Assembly (NCBI RefSeq): GCF_018320785.1
Contig: NC_054876.1
Span: 19,676,212 to 19,740,211, forward strand
Source: Cheilinus undulatus
Taxonomy: Eukaryota > Chordata > Actinopteri > Labriformes > Labridae
Length of the DNA: 64,000 nucleotides
Reading direction: 5' to 3'
Part shown: piece after piece, positions 1-13,500 of the stretch
Layout of the letters: every line of letters begins with the position of its first letter
How positions within the stretch are numbered: the first letter of the stretch is position 1
The notes under the pieces: model-generated
Database searches by the model: none
Told to the model about the DNA's origin: nothing
What the model saw: the letters and a program-made list of their open reading frames with translations, nothing else
Position numbers and translations under genes: made by a program

Positions 1-160
1 TTACCCCAAAATTTCCAATGAAAAATTAAAAAATATTGTGACCTGTTCCCAAATTTCCAAGAAGTACTTTGACAATTTCCAAGCAAATTCTCAAAAAAAT
101 ATATTTCAAAAAAACTCAAATTTACATGAAAATTTCAAGCAAATTACTTAAACCTCAATG
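1..160. repeat. Degenerate tandem repeat, AATTTCCAAG-like
   Basis: Four or five loosely spaced copies of a unit resembling AAATTTCCAAGCAAATT occur in the first 160 bases. They differ by substitutions and small indels, so this looks like an old minisatellite that probably continues to the left of the window. No coding potential was seen. Confidence 0.35.
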
Positions 161-1539
161 GGCCTTCTGGACAAGAAATTCTCACTGCAGAAATTAGAAC
201 TACGTTGTAGGAAAGGCCAAATGTAATGTCCTCATATGTACATGTGGGGTCATAAGAGGTTAAAGCTGATCCAAATCCACCTTGTAAACATAAGACACGA
301 TTCTGTGTCAAACTAGCCCGCAGCGTGCAGGCAGTTTACACACTTCAGCTCAATAAGCCACAGAAAAAAAAAACAAAGGACAGACAAAACCATTTTATAA
401 TATATGTATTTAAATCAAACACAATTTAAATATATTATAGATTAAGTACACATACATGTCAGAAAACATTAGTGGTACATAGTACCAAGAGTCTTTTCTG
501 GTTTTATTTCCACGTCTTGGTAAGGCTCAAAACAAATTTAAAAAAAGATTTATTTCACTGAGCACACTTTCCAGTTTAACAGTCAGCTCACCACTGACGG
601 TTGTTTCAGTGATGCATTAAAAAAAATCAGCGATCACCATAAAAAAAGACTAACATTAATATATGGGGTAAACCAGAAATCTACATATATATATTTATAC
701 TGTATATTTATAGAACATTTACGACATGGAGTCTGGAGTTTTCCAACACAATCGGAGCACTTAAGTTCTTTAAGGGAGTAATTCTTCTTCTATGCACAGT
801 AAGGTGCCAGTGCCAGGAGGTCATAGAGGAGGTCAGCCTGTCCAAGAACCGAATCAGCTCTTCTTCTGCGCCACTGTCACACTTCCAGTCATCTACAGTA
901 CGTATAATGTTCAAGGTAGTAGAGCACAAGCCAGCGAGCAGAAGACTCAACTACTCCAGGCAGGCTGAGGGGAGCGTTTGCAAAAAAACTGTACATTTGC
1001 GAGGCCTAAAGCGGCTGACCTTAAAGAGAGGGCTTCATCTAAAAACAAGGAATGGTTTTAAAAGGTGTGGGGAGGGGTGTCATGACAGAGTCAGGGTCAT
1101 TCAGCCTTCGTCACACCCTCCATTAGTCCGACATGAGAATCACATGTTTCAGACAGCATGGCTGAAGCGAAGCAGTGACGGTCCTGACTGATGATGCTTC
1201 CTCTTACTTCAGGATGAATGCTTCCTTCATCAGGAGAAACCTCCTCCAGCTGATTCAGAGCGTCAGGCTATGCTTTATTTTATACAGACACAAAATAAAG
1301 CAAAGCACCTGTACCTTTATAGTGTTAGAGAGTTGGAAGATTGGAAGAATGATGGACTTCAACTTTCCCAGTATCCCATGCGTGAACAATCACTCATCTC
1401 TCACTCAGACATTCTTTCACACACATGGTGCTTGGGGAGGTGATAAAAAGTCTTGTTCATTTTGCAGTTCATTGCGGGGTGAACTCTGTGAACAGCCAGC
1501 GTCTGTAGGGAGTGACCATCCTTTGGTTTCTCAGTGGGG
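161..1539 (-). other. akap10 3' UTR and downstream flank
   Basis: No protein homology was recognised here. The stretch follows the akap10 stop codon on the minus strand, so at least its upper part should be the 3' untranslated region. Candidate AATAAA signals on the minus strand lie at 1274-1279, 549-554 and 503-508, so the UTR could be about 0.3 kb or about 1 kb. The short open frames on both strands have no supporting features. Confidence 0.45.
1274..1279 (-). terminator. Candidate poly(A) signal of akap10
   Basis: AATAAA on the minus strand, about 260 nt beyond the akap10 stop. Two more copies at 549-554 and 503-508 are alternatives, and the sequence alone does not decide which is used. 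Confidence 0.35.
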
Positions 1540-4500
1540 TCATAACTGTAGAAACAGAGAAAGAAAACACTTAGAGGAGAAATCAGCCCTGCACTCCACA
1601 ATTTTACTAAAGAATGAATCAGTCAGCGTAAACAAAACTGTCTGATCTCTAGAGAGTTTGTGCATCATAAAAACTGCAGTGCACTTTCATCGGCTTTCAG
1701 ACAATAGACTCATCTTTACCCTATTAATGCCATGCTATTACTGCCCTTGTCATTAGATGCTTAAAACAATAAGGCCAATTTGCTTGGAAAAGAGTGTTTC
1801 GACAAAGTCAAGTTATTTTCCAGCTGTCACTTTCACTCAGTAATAGATGAAAAATTCACCCACAGACTGGCATTGCTGTGGTTGCACTGCAAAAGGACAG
1901 CAAAAATACAATCTTCTAGTTGATTTGTTTGATTCCATCAAAGTAAAAACTTGCTCTCCAATACATAAAATTGATGTTATGGTACCCGCAGCAACATTAA
2001 AACCGCCCCGCTCCTGCAAGATCTGTGTCAAGTTCTGTGGGACCCATGGGATCCCACTCCCAATGCAGCCCTCTACAGCAGACTCATCATCAGCCCGTCG
2101 TACTTCTTTAGTGTGTGTGTTTGAGAGCAAAGGCCATGTCCTCTTCGGCATTATGAGCATACATGTTATACACGGGAACTGATGTACTGGGCTGGGGGGG
2201 GGGGTTAAACTAAAGCAAAAGGTGTAAACACTTAGTATTTAATAGAAATTTGTACGTATTTATGATTTTTCATGGCACCAATTTCGAACCAGTGCACCCA
2301 AGAAGTCGTGTGGCATGAAAATCGACATAAAAAGACAGACAGAGGGGCACACAGACACGCCACCAGTTATAGTTGTAAGATTAGTTAATTATAATAGTAA
2401 TACTTTGCGGTCAAATAAATTATCTGAGTGCAGTCCTGTTTGGTTGTTAACAGGTTTAAATGTGTGGATAGTTTGTTTGGTCTATTCATTTTACTGTAGA
2501 TGTCTTGGGCTGCCTGTTGTCTGTTCGATCGCTGACTAGGCTAATATTATACTGAAGACATTATTATCTCAGCGTGGACAAGAGACAAAAAGTTGTATGA
2601 CAAGGAAAACTTCACTTCTTACTGTTAAGTGTCATGAAGAGGACAGAGTTTTTGCTCCTCTGTTTCATCAGCCTTAAAACTGTCTTACATTATGATTGGT
2701 CAGATGTGTACCTGTTAGAAGCAAAACTTTTGAAAAATTGATAAACGATCTGGTTTGCAAAGTCCTTTAGTTTATTACTATAATAAAAAACACTAATTCT
2801 AAAATTCTTGTGGGTTGATTTCTCATACTGAAGAAACTGGTCAAGTTAAATCCTGTTTCTAACTGTTTCAAACATCCCTGTTCAGGACAGAGAGTGAGCT
2901 TTCATACCTTTGTTGATTTGGCGGGGCTGTCGTGGTTCGACTGCTGGACGACGTCATTGACGATCATCTTTGCGATCTGCCATGCCATCTCCTCCTGAGC
3001 CTTTATGGTAAGAGTCAGAGCACAAACATTAACTTTAGCTCACCACAGCCTTTAATAAATCATACAACATGGACTGGTGTCACAGGGTGCATGTGAATAC
3101 ATGCCACTGAGAGCCTTCCCGTCTGTCTCAGCGCTCTGAATAATTTATGAATATTTTAACATCGTGTGGCCTCACCTCGTCTGAGTTTCCTTGGACCCAC
3201 TTCTTCATGGCTTGAGAAAACATGGAGCCTAAATAAAAGGAGAGAGAAATGGCTGAGTGAGACAAAGAGACTCCACTAGAGAGCACAAATATTGAACTAA
3301 TCAGAACAAATAATCTGCTGCAAACTGCAGACTAATGGGACCCTCACAGGGAGAGTTAATCCTGAAATATGTAAGCAGTTAGTGCTTTATTAGACACTGC
3401 TGCTGAGATGTGAATAATACTTCACCAGCTGGCAGTTAACAGCATTAAAGCTGACATTTAGACTGCAAATTTCACTGCAAAAACGGCTGGTACTTTATTC
3501 TAATAAAAGAGAAAGCCCTCCATGACATGATAAATAAAGAATTTGTATAATGTTTGATCTAAAGAGTGGTGGAGGCTGTTTTTCTCACAGGAGGAGGTTA
3601 TTGTTATTTAATATTTCAGAAGGCTATGAGCCGTGAGGAGAGCTGGAGCAGCTGCTAGATGAGGTTTATATTCATAGGCACAGAGATGTATTTCATCACA
3701 GAAAAGAGGAATACGATAAAATATGACTGACTGAGGGTACAAACTAAAAGAGAGTAACAAGACAGAGAGAGATGATCAAGAAGAAAAGAGGAGTGGTAGA
3801 GTATCATACCTTTGGATTTCTTGACGTCCGGCTCTGGCTCGGCCTCCCTGATAAACTGACCCAACTCGTTCACCTTTCCGAACGTCATCCTTCTGAGCAG
3901 ACAGAAGAGGGTGAAGACAGCAGATAGAGAGCAGTACAAAACTGAGCTAAATGTTAACATAACAATCAAACACTGTCCCATTAATGTCTGTGTTCTTTCA
4001 TTAACAGCAAACATGAGGGTTGTGTTATTGGGGGAATACAAGTGGGGGGAGGTTGACAGAGTAGAACTTAATCTTTCAATAACACCACCACGCCAAGTGA
4101 TTTTTGTGTTATTTTAAACATGCTCGTGAAAATTTTACAAGGTAGTCAATAAAAGCAGAGAAGATGCATACATGAAATCCTAGCTATGGCAAATCAAAGA
4201 AAAAAGCAGACGAACATAAGAGAAAACATCATGGGAACTAGATGATAAAGATCATTGGGGCACACTCTTATGCTTAAGAAAGACATAGAGCCCAGACAGA
4301 GCTTCAAAATTTCTCTATTTAGTTTGTGGGTTGGCTGAAATTTTTATTTCATTAACCAGTCCCTCTTAAATGTGTGAATTATATAAATATCCATGATTCA
4401 AGCTGTCAACTCTTCTGTCCATAATATATTTGTATTAAAAGAATCACATCCTCGATGCTTTCAGACTGGTAGTTTAAAAGACACATATTTAACTTTGGTT

Positions 4501-7500
4501 GTTTTTAAGGTTTTAAATGGACTAGCACCAGTGTATCTTGACCACCTGCACTACCAAACCCCAGCTCAACCACTCAGTCAGCAAACCAGCTGCTCCTAGA
4601 TTTCCCAATATCAAAACTCAAAAACTGTAGGGATCTATTTTTTTTTTAAAGAAGGGATTTTAAGCCTTTGTAGTGGCTGCTCCCAAATAATGGAACAATC
4701 TCTCTATCTGTATAAGATTTGCCCAGTATGTCAACATTTTTGAATCCCTAGTCTGTCTCTTTCCACTACTTCTATCTTACTACATTTTATATTGAACATA
4801 TAGTCTTTTACATGTTCTTTGTAATTAAACTTGACTTGGTACAAAAACATTATCAATGTATTTGTGCAATTTAAACACTGTGCAAGAGTTTACTAGCAAT
4901 TTTTGGTGGATTCTTTCTCAATTGTCCCATAAAATAGGTGTTTTTTTTACTTAAGTGTTGTTACTTTTTTTATACTATGGATGATGAAAATAACAGACGC
5001 CCCTTATAAAGGCATATATGGTTCTTTAGTTTGGTAACAATGAACTCTCATAGATTCTGCTCATCAGATCGTTTCAGCTTGTTAAGAATACAAAACATCA
5101 ATCTCACCCAGCATACGGCCGCTGGTACAGAGACTCAGGGTCCAAGCTGGCAACGTCCACCGTGATTGCCTCGTCGAAGTTTTTCAGGATCTTGATCGCT
5201 GCTTTTTTGGTCCCTTGCTGTGAAGAAGAAACCATGAACAAATGCTGGAACCATTACAGGTGCGTCTTTTCCTTTGCAGACAACAAAACAACAAGGACGC
5301 CCTCAACCTTTAGCATTAACAGAAATATCTGTTATCTGAGACGTGTAAATGTCAGCAGACAGAGGAGCATGCCCTCTGGGTCTGAATATTAGGGTTGAAG
5401 TTTAAAGGTGGGGTCACCTGAGTCTGAGAGCTCTCGCTGGCATTTGAACTTGACCGGTCATTGTCCGCCTGCCCGCCCTGACCCAAAGTGCTGACATTCA
5501 CAAACTCGTCCGCCCGCACAGAGTTGATGAGGTCACTCAGGTATTTGTAGTAAAGGTTGCTAGACAGGAAGCCAGGCATGTAGACCTGAAGAACGAAAAC
5601 AACAGCGAAGTCTATGAGTTAATAATGAGCTCTGAGATATTCTTTTAGGTACATAATACACAGGTCTGTTATTGACCTTTAAGTGCTACCAACAATGTTC
5701 AGCTTTCATTTGATCAAATATTAAACCACACGTCAGTGGTGTACAGGGAGAATATTTAGTGACTTCCAACACAATATCTCTAGACAGATCCAAGAGATTT
5801 ACTTTGTTTTCCCTTATGAAAGAGCATGGCAGAGTATGAGAGAGGAGTCATATTGTCGATGAAAAATTCTCGTGTGAGAGTCTGACCTTCTCCATGGTGG
5901 TCCAGGCCTGTCTGAGTGGAGTGGTGAAACAGTTGGGGAGCGGCCCTCCCTCTCGGCAGATGTTCGACTCTATCTCCATCCGCACAGAGTCACCAAAGCC
6001 CAAAGGATTTGTGGCCTGGAGTGAGAAATACCTGGAGAGGATACAGAGGTATTAACAACTCAATTTTTATGAAGGCATCGATGCTAAGAGTTAAAGAAAT
6101 AACCAGAAATAATAAAACAATAAACAAATCAGGAAACCACACATTTTATTAACTAAAATAATTGTCTCTTAAAATGAGAGGGAAGTGCTGCAATACCCTG
6201 TAACAACAGCCTCTTGTCAGAGGAAAGCTTCAAACAGGGATGTTAAAGAAGTAGGTCGAGAAACAGGGTTACCTTACAGCAAGCTGCCATATGAATCCTA
6301 TTACTATAGATAAGTGGAGCTCATACATACATCCACACAGGCTAGAGGGGAGTGATCTAGGCTAAAATAAACCTGTCAAAGTATACAAGGAAATAAATGG
6401 TTAAAAAGGGGAAAGTTGTCAGTGAAATAACTTGAATGGTTGGACAGACTTTCACAATAAAATTACATGACCACTGTTTAAAATACTGTAAAATAAATTT
6501 TAATGTTTCTATAGATTACAGCCTGTATTTTTAGTATTGTTTTACAAACAGAAACCCATATGCTTTTCCTGGAAACGCTGAGTATAAAAAAATATGATTA
6601 CTCTGAAACTACATTTAAACTTTTATCCATGAAAGTTTCATATTTACCTGCAGTTTTTTCCCTATAGTTGAGATGTGTGATAATGCACACCTTTGTTCAA
6701 TTGGAACAATTTTATTTTGTTTGTTTTTTTTTAGATTTTTATTTTAGGGCTTTCCCTTTAACTGAAAAATTCAATGGATAGATTATTCAGGAGAGAAGGT
6801 GGTGAATAACGTCAGTGAGAGGAGTCACAGGTCACACTTGTACTTGGTCGACTGATTATGGTGGTTTTCCACTATGTGGTGCTGACCCAGCTCGTCTCAG
6901 CTTTATTTGGTTGTTTTGTTTTTCTATTAGAGAATGTACCTGGTACTTATTTTTTGTTATCACCTCTTGCAAGGTTCCAAGCAAGTTCAGCCAATACTAA
7001 AATGTGAAGTCAAGACACCGCAGACCAGTGAGATGCCAGAGATAATTGTCACCAGGAGTGTCAAAAGTGTCCCATGCAAGAATCAAACCCCTCTCAGCGT
7101 GCAGCTGTATGATTCTCCAAACTCTCCTGTACTTTTCAACAGTATTTTGTCTCGCTGCTTGAAACCATCTCTGGAACAAAACTTGTCTTCTTCCTTGTGA
7201 CAAAAAGCCACAGACCGAGAACCAGATACACTATCCTTTTGATGTACTGCATTGTTTTTGTGTTGGACGTCACTGCAGGTAGGCACCACCACAACTATGA
7301 CAACCTGCCTACCCCATGAAGGAAGTAAAGTGCATTTTCTAATGGAAAACAAATGGCCTAGTTCCAAAACTGGGAAGAACTGAGCTGAGCTGAGCTGGTG
7401 TTGCATATAAAAACACACTATTAGAGGGCTATATCCTCCATATATGGGGAGCAACTTAACCACTAGAACATCAACATCCCAATCAAGCAGATCTGCATTT

Positions 7501-10500
7501 ACTGTTTGCAAGAAAAAAACAAGGCACAATATCGCAGAAAATATGTGATGTCAGGAAAGTTGTACTTCTGGGCTTTCATTTTCAGTTTAAAGTGTTTTTA
7601 TGTAAAGAGGTGGAGTTAATAACAAGCAATGCCATCAGAGTAATTATAAACTTTAATATGAAATAGTATCCACAGTGATATTCCTGAACAACAATGAAAA
7701 ATCAGATTTCAAAATATAGCTAAATAAGTCACTGGAATAATTATGCAGCTATGTGTGAATCTTTTGCTTTTGTACAGATGACTAACTACTTTGAATATGT
7801 GATACAGATTAAAATTACAAAAGGCTGCCTTTGCTGCTGAAGCACAGTGAAGCTGCAACTTCCTCGTTGTCTGATATGGTCTATCTGACGGAAAAGCTGT
7901 GTTTTATAATCACAGGAGCAAATTGACTATGGTTTGTTTTATTCATACAAGACCACAGGGGATATATTGAGTTGTTCTTTCCACTTATCATCACAAAGTC
8001 AGTTCATGTCTTTTTGAACTATGGTGATGCAAATAAGTTTGAAAGAGCAGAGCTTTTCAGTATCCAGTCAAGAATTAAAAACAGTTGTTTTTTTAAACAG
8101 GGGGGATCAAAAAGTCCTGAACAGCTGGAGCAATATGATTCATAAACAATAACATGTTCTTTCTCTACTGTTTATGTTCACTCCCATACAATTTAAAGAT
8201 CTGTTCTGAAGCTAAATGGACTTAAGGATACAAAATAAAAACAAATTCCAAGTATAAAATCACTTAATCTCTACTAAATCTTAATGAGTGGGAAAGGAGA
8301 CTGAAGAGAAGCTCAATGAACACGTACTTGTCGTAAAGGATCATGGCATCATTTTGAGCCTCCTGGCCATCATACTGGCCTTTTTTAGCTGCAAGCTGGT
8401 TCTGGAAGTTGTCAGCTGCCAGCCAGAACTGCAGTACATTCATGGCCTCCTCCTTTTCCATGTACTGCAAGAGAGGAGACAGAGAACAAAATGCAAAGAA
8501 AAAATATTTCATATCAGGATCTATTACAGACTGTAGAATACAAAATGCTTACTCTTTTACACTCTGTTTTCAGTGTGGATGGAGTTACCAGTCATTTCAG
8601 AGACATAACTATGGGTCAAGGTTCCTACAAAGTTTCATTTTTATTTCTCCAAATGTTCCCAGGCATCTGTAAGACTTTCTTTACAAGAAAATATCTGAAC
8701 AAGTAGCTGCAAGTATACTATGTAGGAACAATTTTTGAATAAGAACATTTATTTCCTAAGTGACTATAGGCCTATGTATTTACTCTTTCCACTGAAACAA
8801 CAGTAAGTACATTTTAAGATAATCCATCTACTTGTCTACATACTGCATAACTCATTTATGTTAAACAAGTTTTGAAGTGGTTAAAAAGGTTTGATTAATG
8901 CTTTATACAAATGCAATTGCAAGTAAATCATAATACTGTCAGTGCAGCAGTCTGAAACCAATGATAATTCCACGCTCTTACTCACTGCAGAATTTAATTC
9001 CATACAATTTCATACCAAATACGTGCCTAGATAGATGATTGGATTGAAGAAAAAAAACATCCTTGGGACCATTTTACATCACTTTTTTTTCCAGAGATAA
9101 ACACACTTTTAGAGCCAGTTTTGTGGTAGCAGCAAGAGTGTACAAGTATGTAATATGAATCAGCAGGGTTTAAAGCACTGCAGTAAAAATGTGTCTTTAA
9201 TGATGTACCTTAAATAAATGATGTTTTTTGGAGCCACTGAGCTCACTCACCTCAGAGAAGTAGAAGAGAGCTGACTCACAGAACAAGATGTCAGCCAGAA
9301 ACACAGAGCCACTCGTCAACACTTCAATCTGGTATTTACAGAAATGATGGCTCCGCAGGAACTCTGTAAAGTGCCTGAAACCAAAGAGCGAGTGGGACAT
9401 AAACACAGCTGCTGCTACTGAGGAAGATGAGGTGATGAAACGTCAAAGGACAGTCGCTATATTTTAATCCAAGAGTCAGGCAGCAATGCTTCCATGTGAT
9501 GGTTTAATCCTTTAGAAAATGAATAAACAGGCACTCACTGTTGCTCTAAGATGCTGCAGACCACCGATTGAGCAATGACAAAGCAGTTTGGGTCCACCAT
9601 GCCGTCCTCTCCACAGATCTTGGCTGCAGAGGAAACACGGGAACATTATCACACTTAAGGCCATCAATCAGATTGACCAAAAAAAAAAAAACACAGAAAA
9701 GTAGAAAAGTATGGAGTCGGATTTTTAAATGGTGTCTGTATCTTACCAACAATGTCGTTTCTGATCTGCTCTGTGATGGGGATCGGCCTCACAGCATCTG
9801 GAGAAATGTACCTGGTGAAGATGGTGACTGCATCTGTCTCTATACCTGAAAATCCCAGAGATGGAGATGATCATCTAGTGTTTTTATCCATGAAAGGATA
9901 TTTTAGGGTGTAGTTTCCTAAAGAAAAACTGACATAACTAAAAATCAAAAGCCAAATAGGTTGTCAAAACATGTTCCTGTCAGTAATAGTTCTTGAGTTA
10001 TCTACTCCTAAAGCCTTGAAATGAGGGTGAAAAGGGAGGGCATCTCATCATCATACATTAAATATAGCATTCAGTAGATGATGAAGTCGAGCATCAAATC
10101 AAAAGGGTAAATGTTGTGCAGATAGTGCCTTTCTTAACACAAATTTCCACTCGAGAACTATCCCTATCCCAAATCAGCAAGACACTGCTGTTTCTGATAG
10201 CACAATTAAAAAACTTAACACTAAAAGAATGCATCAGAGTTTCTGTAAAGAGTTTCTAACAGATTGAATCAATATTGATTAATTTTGTGAAATACAAGGG
10301 CAAAAAGGGATCAGCAGCAAAAAGACCAAGTGCTTGAGAAGCAACTGCTGCAGGGTATTTGTCGAAGAAAGTGATTAACAGCTGATTTAATGCTTAAAAA
10401 AAAAAAAGAAAGGAAAAATAAAACACAATGACATTCACGTATGGTGGTTCATACATGCACCCCATGTATGAAGGCCACAGTCCTCTTGACCATACTGGGT

Positions 10501-13500
10501 TTGAATCCTGGCCATTTGTGGCTTGTCTTCTTCTCTCTCCTCCCAATAAAATCACTCTCTTACGTCTGATTACTAATGACATAAAATGCCCCAAAAATAT
10601 ACAGAGCAAAACATTTTAACACAGCTTTCCCAAACATCCTAGTTTTATTTTTGAATGCTAACATTATTTTACTTAGCACAGACACAAAATTATTTCACAA
10701 AAACCTAAAACCACCAGGGTCAGAATTTTTACCCCCCTTTAGAACTGACCTTTTTGTTGAGCCATAGCACAAACCACTGTTGAGCAATGATGTGCTTTAA
10801 CATTGTAATGCTCAAAGCTTTTAAAATCAAGTCAAAACTGAGGGTTATCTTCCAAATAACACACAATATAAAAACTTCAGTAAGGGTTTGAGCTGTCACC
10901 GAGAAAGCATCAGAGAAAAAGCAAAATAAATCAGTTTAGCTTCACATGATATGTCCTTGAGATCTTTTAATGTGTCCCGTGTTCTTATCAAGTTTGGGTT
11001 AATAATGGCCAAATTTCTCATGGACTCCTCTGATTTTGGGATTTTTGTCTGCCTTTTTTTGTTCCTTTCTTTGTTTTATGTATGCCTTGCTTATTGTTAA
11101 AGCACTTTGTAAACCATTGCTTTTAGAAGTGCTGGACAAATGGAGTTATAATTACTAGCAAAGATAAATTAGTACTTACAAAGCTCTTCTAACTTCCAAA
11201 AATAAAGTAGTTTAAAAAACATCCTTTTATGATTATTTTTGTTGCTGATTAAATAACATGATGTACTGGCCATAAGTCAAACAAAACAAAACAAAAAACC
11301 ATCTGAATTTCAAATGGATTGAGCAGCTAATTAGGTATAGACATAAAAAAAACATAAAAGACAAAATGGCTTATACTCACTCTTCATGAGTTTGTCAGAG
11401 AGGGCCCTCAGAGTGCTGTTTGCCTGCGCTTTGAAGGGAGTCCCTGTCCTGGAGGGGGTCTGTCTGCTTGGGGTATCTGCTCTCGGAGTGCCAGGTCTGA
11501 GGCCTGAGTCTGTGGTGGGGGAGTCCTGCTGTTCTGACTGCATTGCTGATCGTTCTCTGCTGCTGTCCCGGGACAGGGCGTTGGGTGTATTTTCATTAAG
11601 TCCTGGGAGCTCCGAGCCGTCCGGAGAGGCTGGGACAGGCTCAGCCAGCGTGCTTTGTTTGACAGAGTTCAGGCTGTGCGCTCGGACCCGGGACCAGCTG
11701 GTGGAGCGGAAACTCTCTGCCTCTAACCAGAAGCGGACCAGGTGGTCTGCACTCCGTAGGTCCATGAAATGCATGTAGTGGGGTATCGCCACATTGTCTC
11801 GGAGGACTTGGTCTACTGTCTTTGACAGCCGAGAGCGAGTCTCCTGAGGGTGATAGTTCACACTGGAATGACCTGAAACACAAAAAAACACAATAAAACA
11901 ATCACCTAACAGAGGCAAACAGGGGCTTAAAATATAAAGGCATATCAGTCAGTACATTATCAGATCATATGGGCCAATGACAGATACACCTATATTAAAT
12001 TATCTTTTCTTATATGTGCCATGCTGAAGCTTTTTTACAGAACAAACGATGCAAAAAACAAGTCTGGAGTTATCTAGACAAGGTGTCATTATGTTATTTG
12101 TCTAGCAGAAAGCACTCAATATACAATGTTTACAGTATTGTTGCTTGTCTGTGGATGAGTAATCATCTTCTCTCACTTCACAACTAGTCGTCATTGCAGC
12201 TGTTTGGGTCATTCTAGACAAGCACTTTTAAAACTATGAATGGTGTGATCCAAGCAATAAGTATATTATAAAATTTGCAAAAATTCACTAAAAAATGACT
12301 CTAATCAGCAGAATCACCTCCTTTTAAACACTTGAATTTTTTTCAGAAGACTTAAGAGTAAATCCCTGCATTGAACCAACAATAAGATTGATCTCTTAAG
12401 TCCACATTAACCACTGTAGTGTTTGACTTTAAGTACAGCCTGAGCAGCACAGTTTCTATATTTACAGCTCTGAACTGTCAAACTAGCAGGATGAAAAATA
12501 TAAATGATAATAATGGTGGCTGCAACATGGAGTGGGAGATAAAGAAAAAAAAGTGGATTTTCTGTTTTCAGCTTTCTTATTTGAGCAGATAATTTGGTCC
12601 AGGCTGAGGGCTACCCTGTGAGCTGAATTTAAACTCCAGGATTTTTGTTTTGAAGTCTTTTGATTTTTCTTCTTTCTTTCTCACTGTCTGTAGCTTTCAA
12701 ATTTGCAATTTCACACATGATTAAACCCAGACAAACTTTTGAGAATAGCACGTCAACAACATCTGTGTTGCCTGGCCATATTGTGTCATTAATGCACACA
12801 TGAGGTGGTCAGCAGCAAGAGGAGTAACAGGATTTTGAATTGAATATGATTCTAGTAACAATCAAACAATATCAAGACTTGATTTAATACCTCAGCAACA
12901 AATCACCCAAAACGGGTAAATTTAGTTATCAGTCTTAATGCTTCAGCATACTAAGACGTTTGGACAATGCTATGCTTCCAACTGTGTGGCAACAGTTTGG
13001 GGAAGGCCTGTTTCTATTCCAACATGACTGTGCCCCAGTGCACAAAGCAATGACTATAAAGACATGATTTGATGAGTCTAGTGTGGAAGAACTTGACTGG
13101 CTGACACAGAGCCCTGACTTCAACCCCACTGAGCACCTTTGTGATGAACTAGAACAGAGATATCGAGCCAGGCTTCTCGTCCAACATTAGAGTCCAACCT
13201 CATAAATGCTCTACAGTATGAATGGGCAACAATTCCCACAGAAACACTCCAAAATCTTTTAGAAAGCCTTCCAAAAGAGTGGAGGCTATTATAGCTGCAA
13301 AAGGGAGAGCAACGCAATGTCATAGTATGTGTAATTTGAATACAATGCCATTACAGTCCCTATAGGTGTAATGGTCAGGTGTTTGAATACTTTTGTGCAT
13401 ACAGTGTATGTCTGAATTTGACTGTCGCCTCAGTACCTCAGTACTTTTTGATACCACATGTTCCGCATGTATACAATCTCTGGTATTTCAATGATATATA

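Noticed and set aside
6815-7529. Small genes in the 6.8-7.5 kb region
   Set aside because: The frames overlap on both strands and lie within a decayed transposon with inverted ends.
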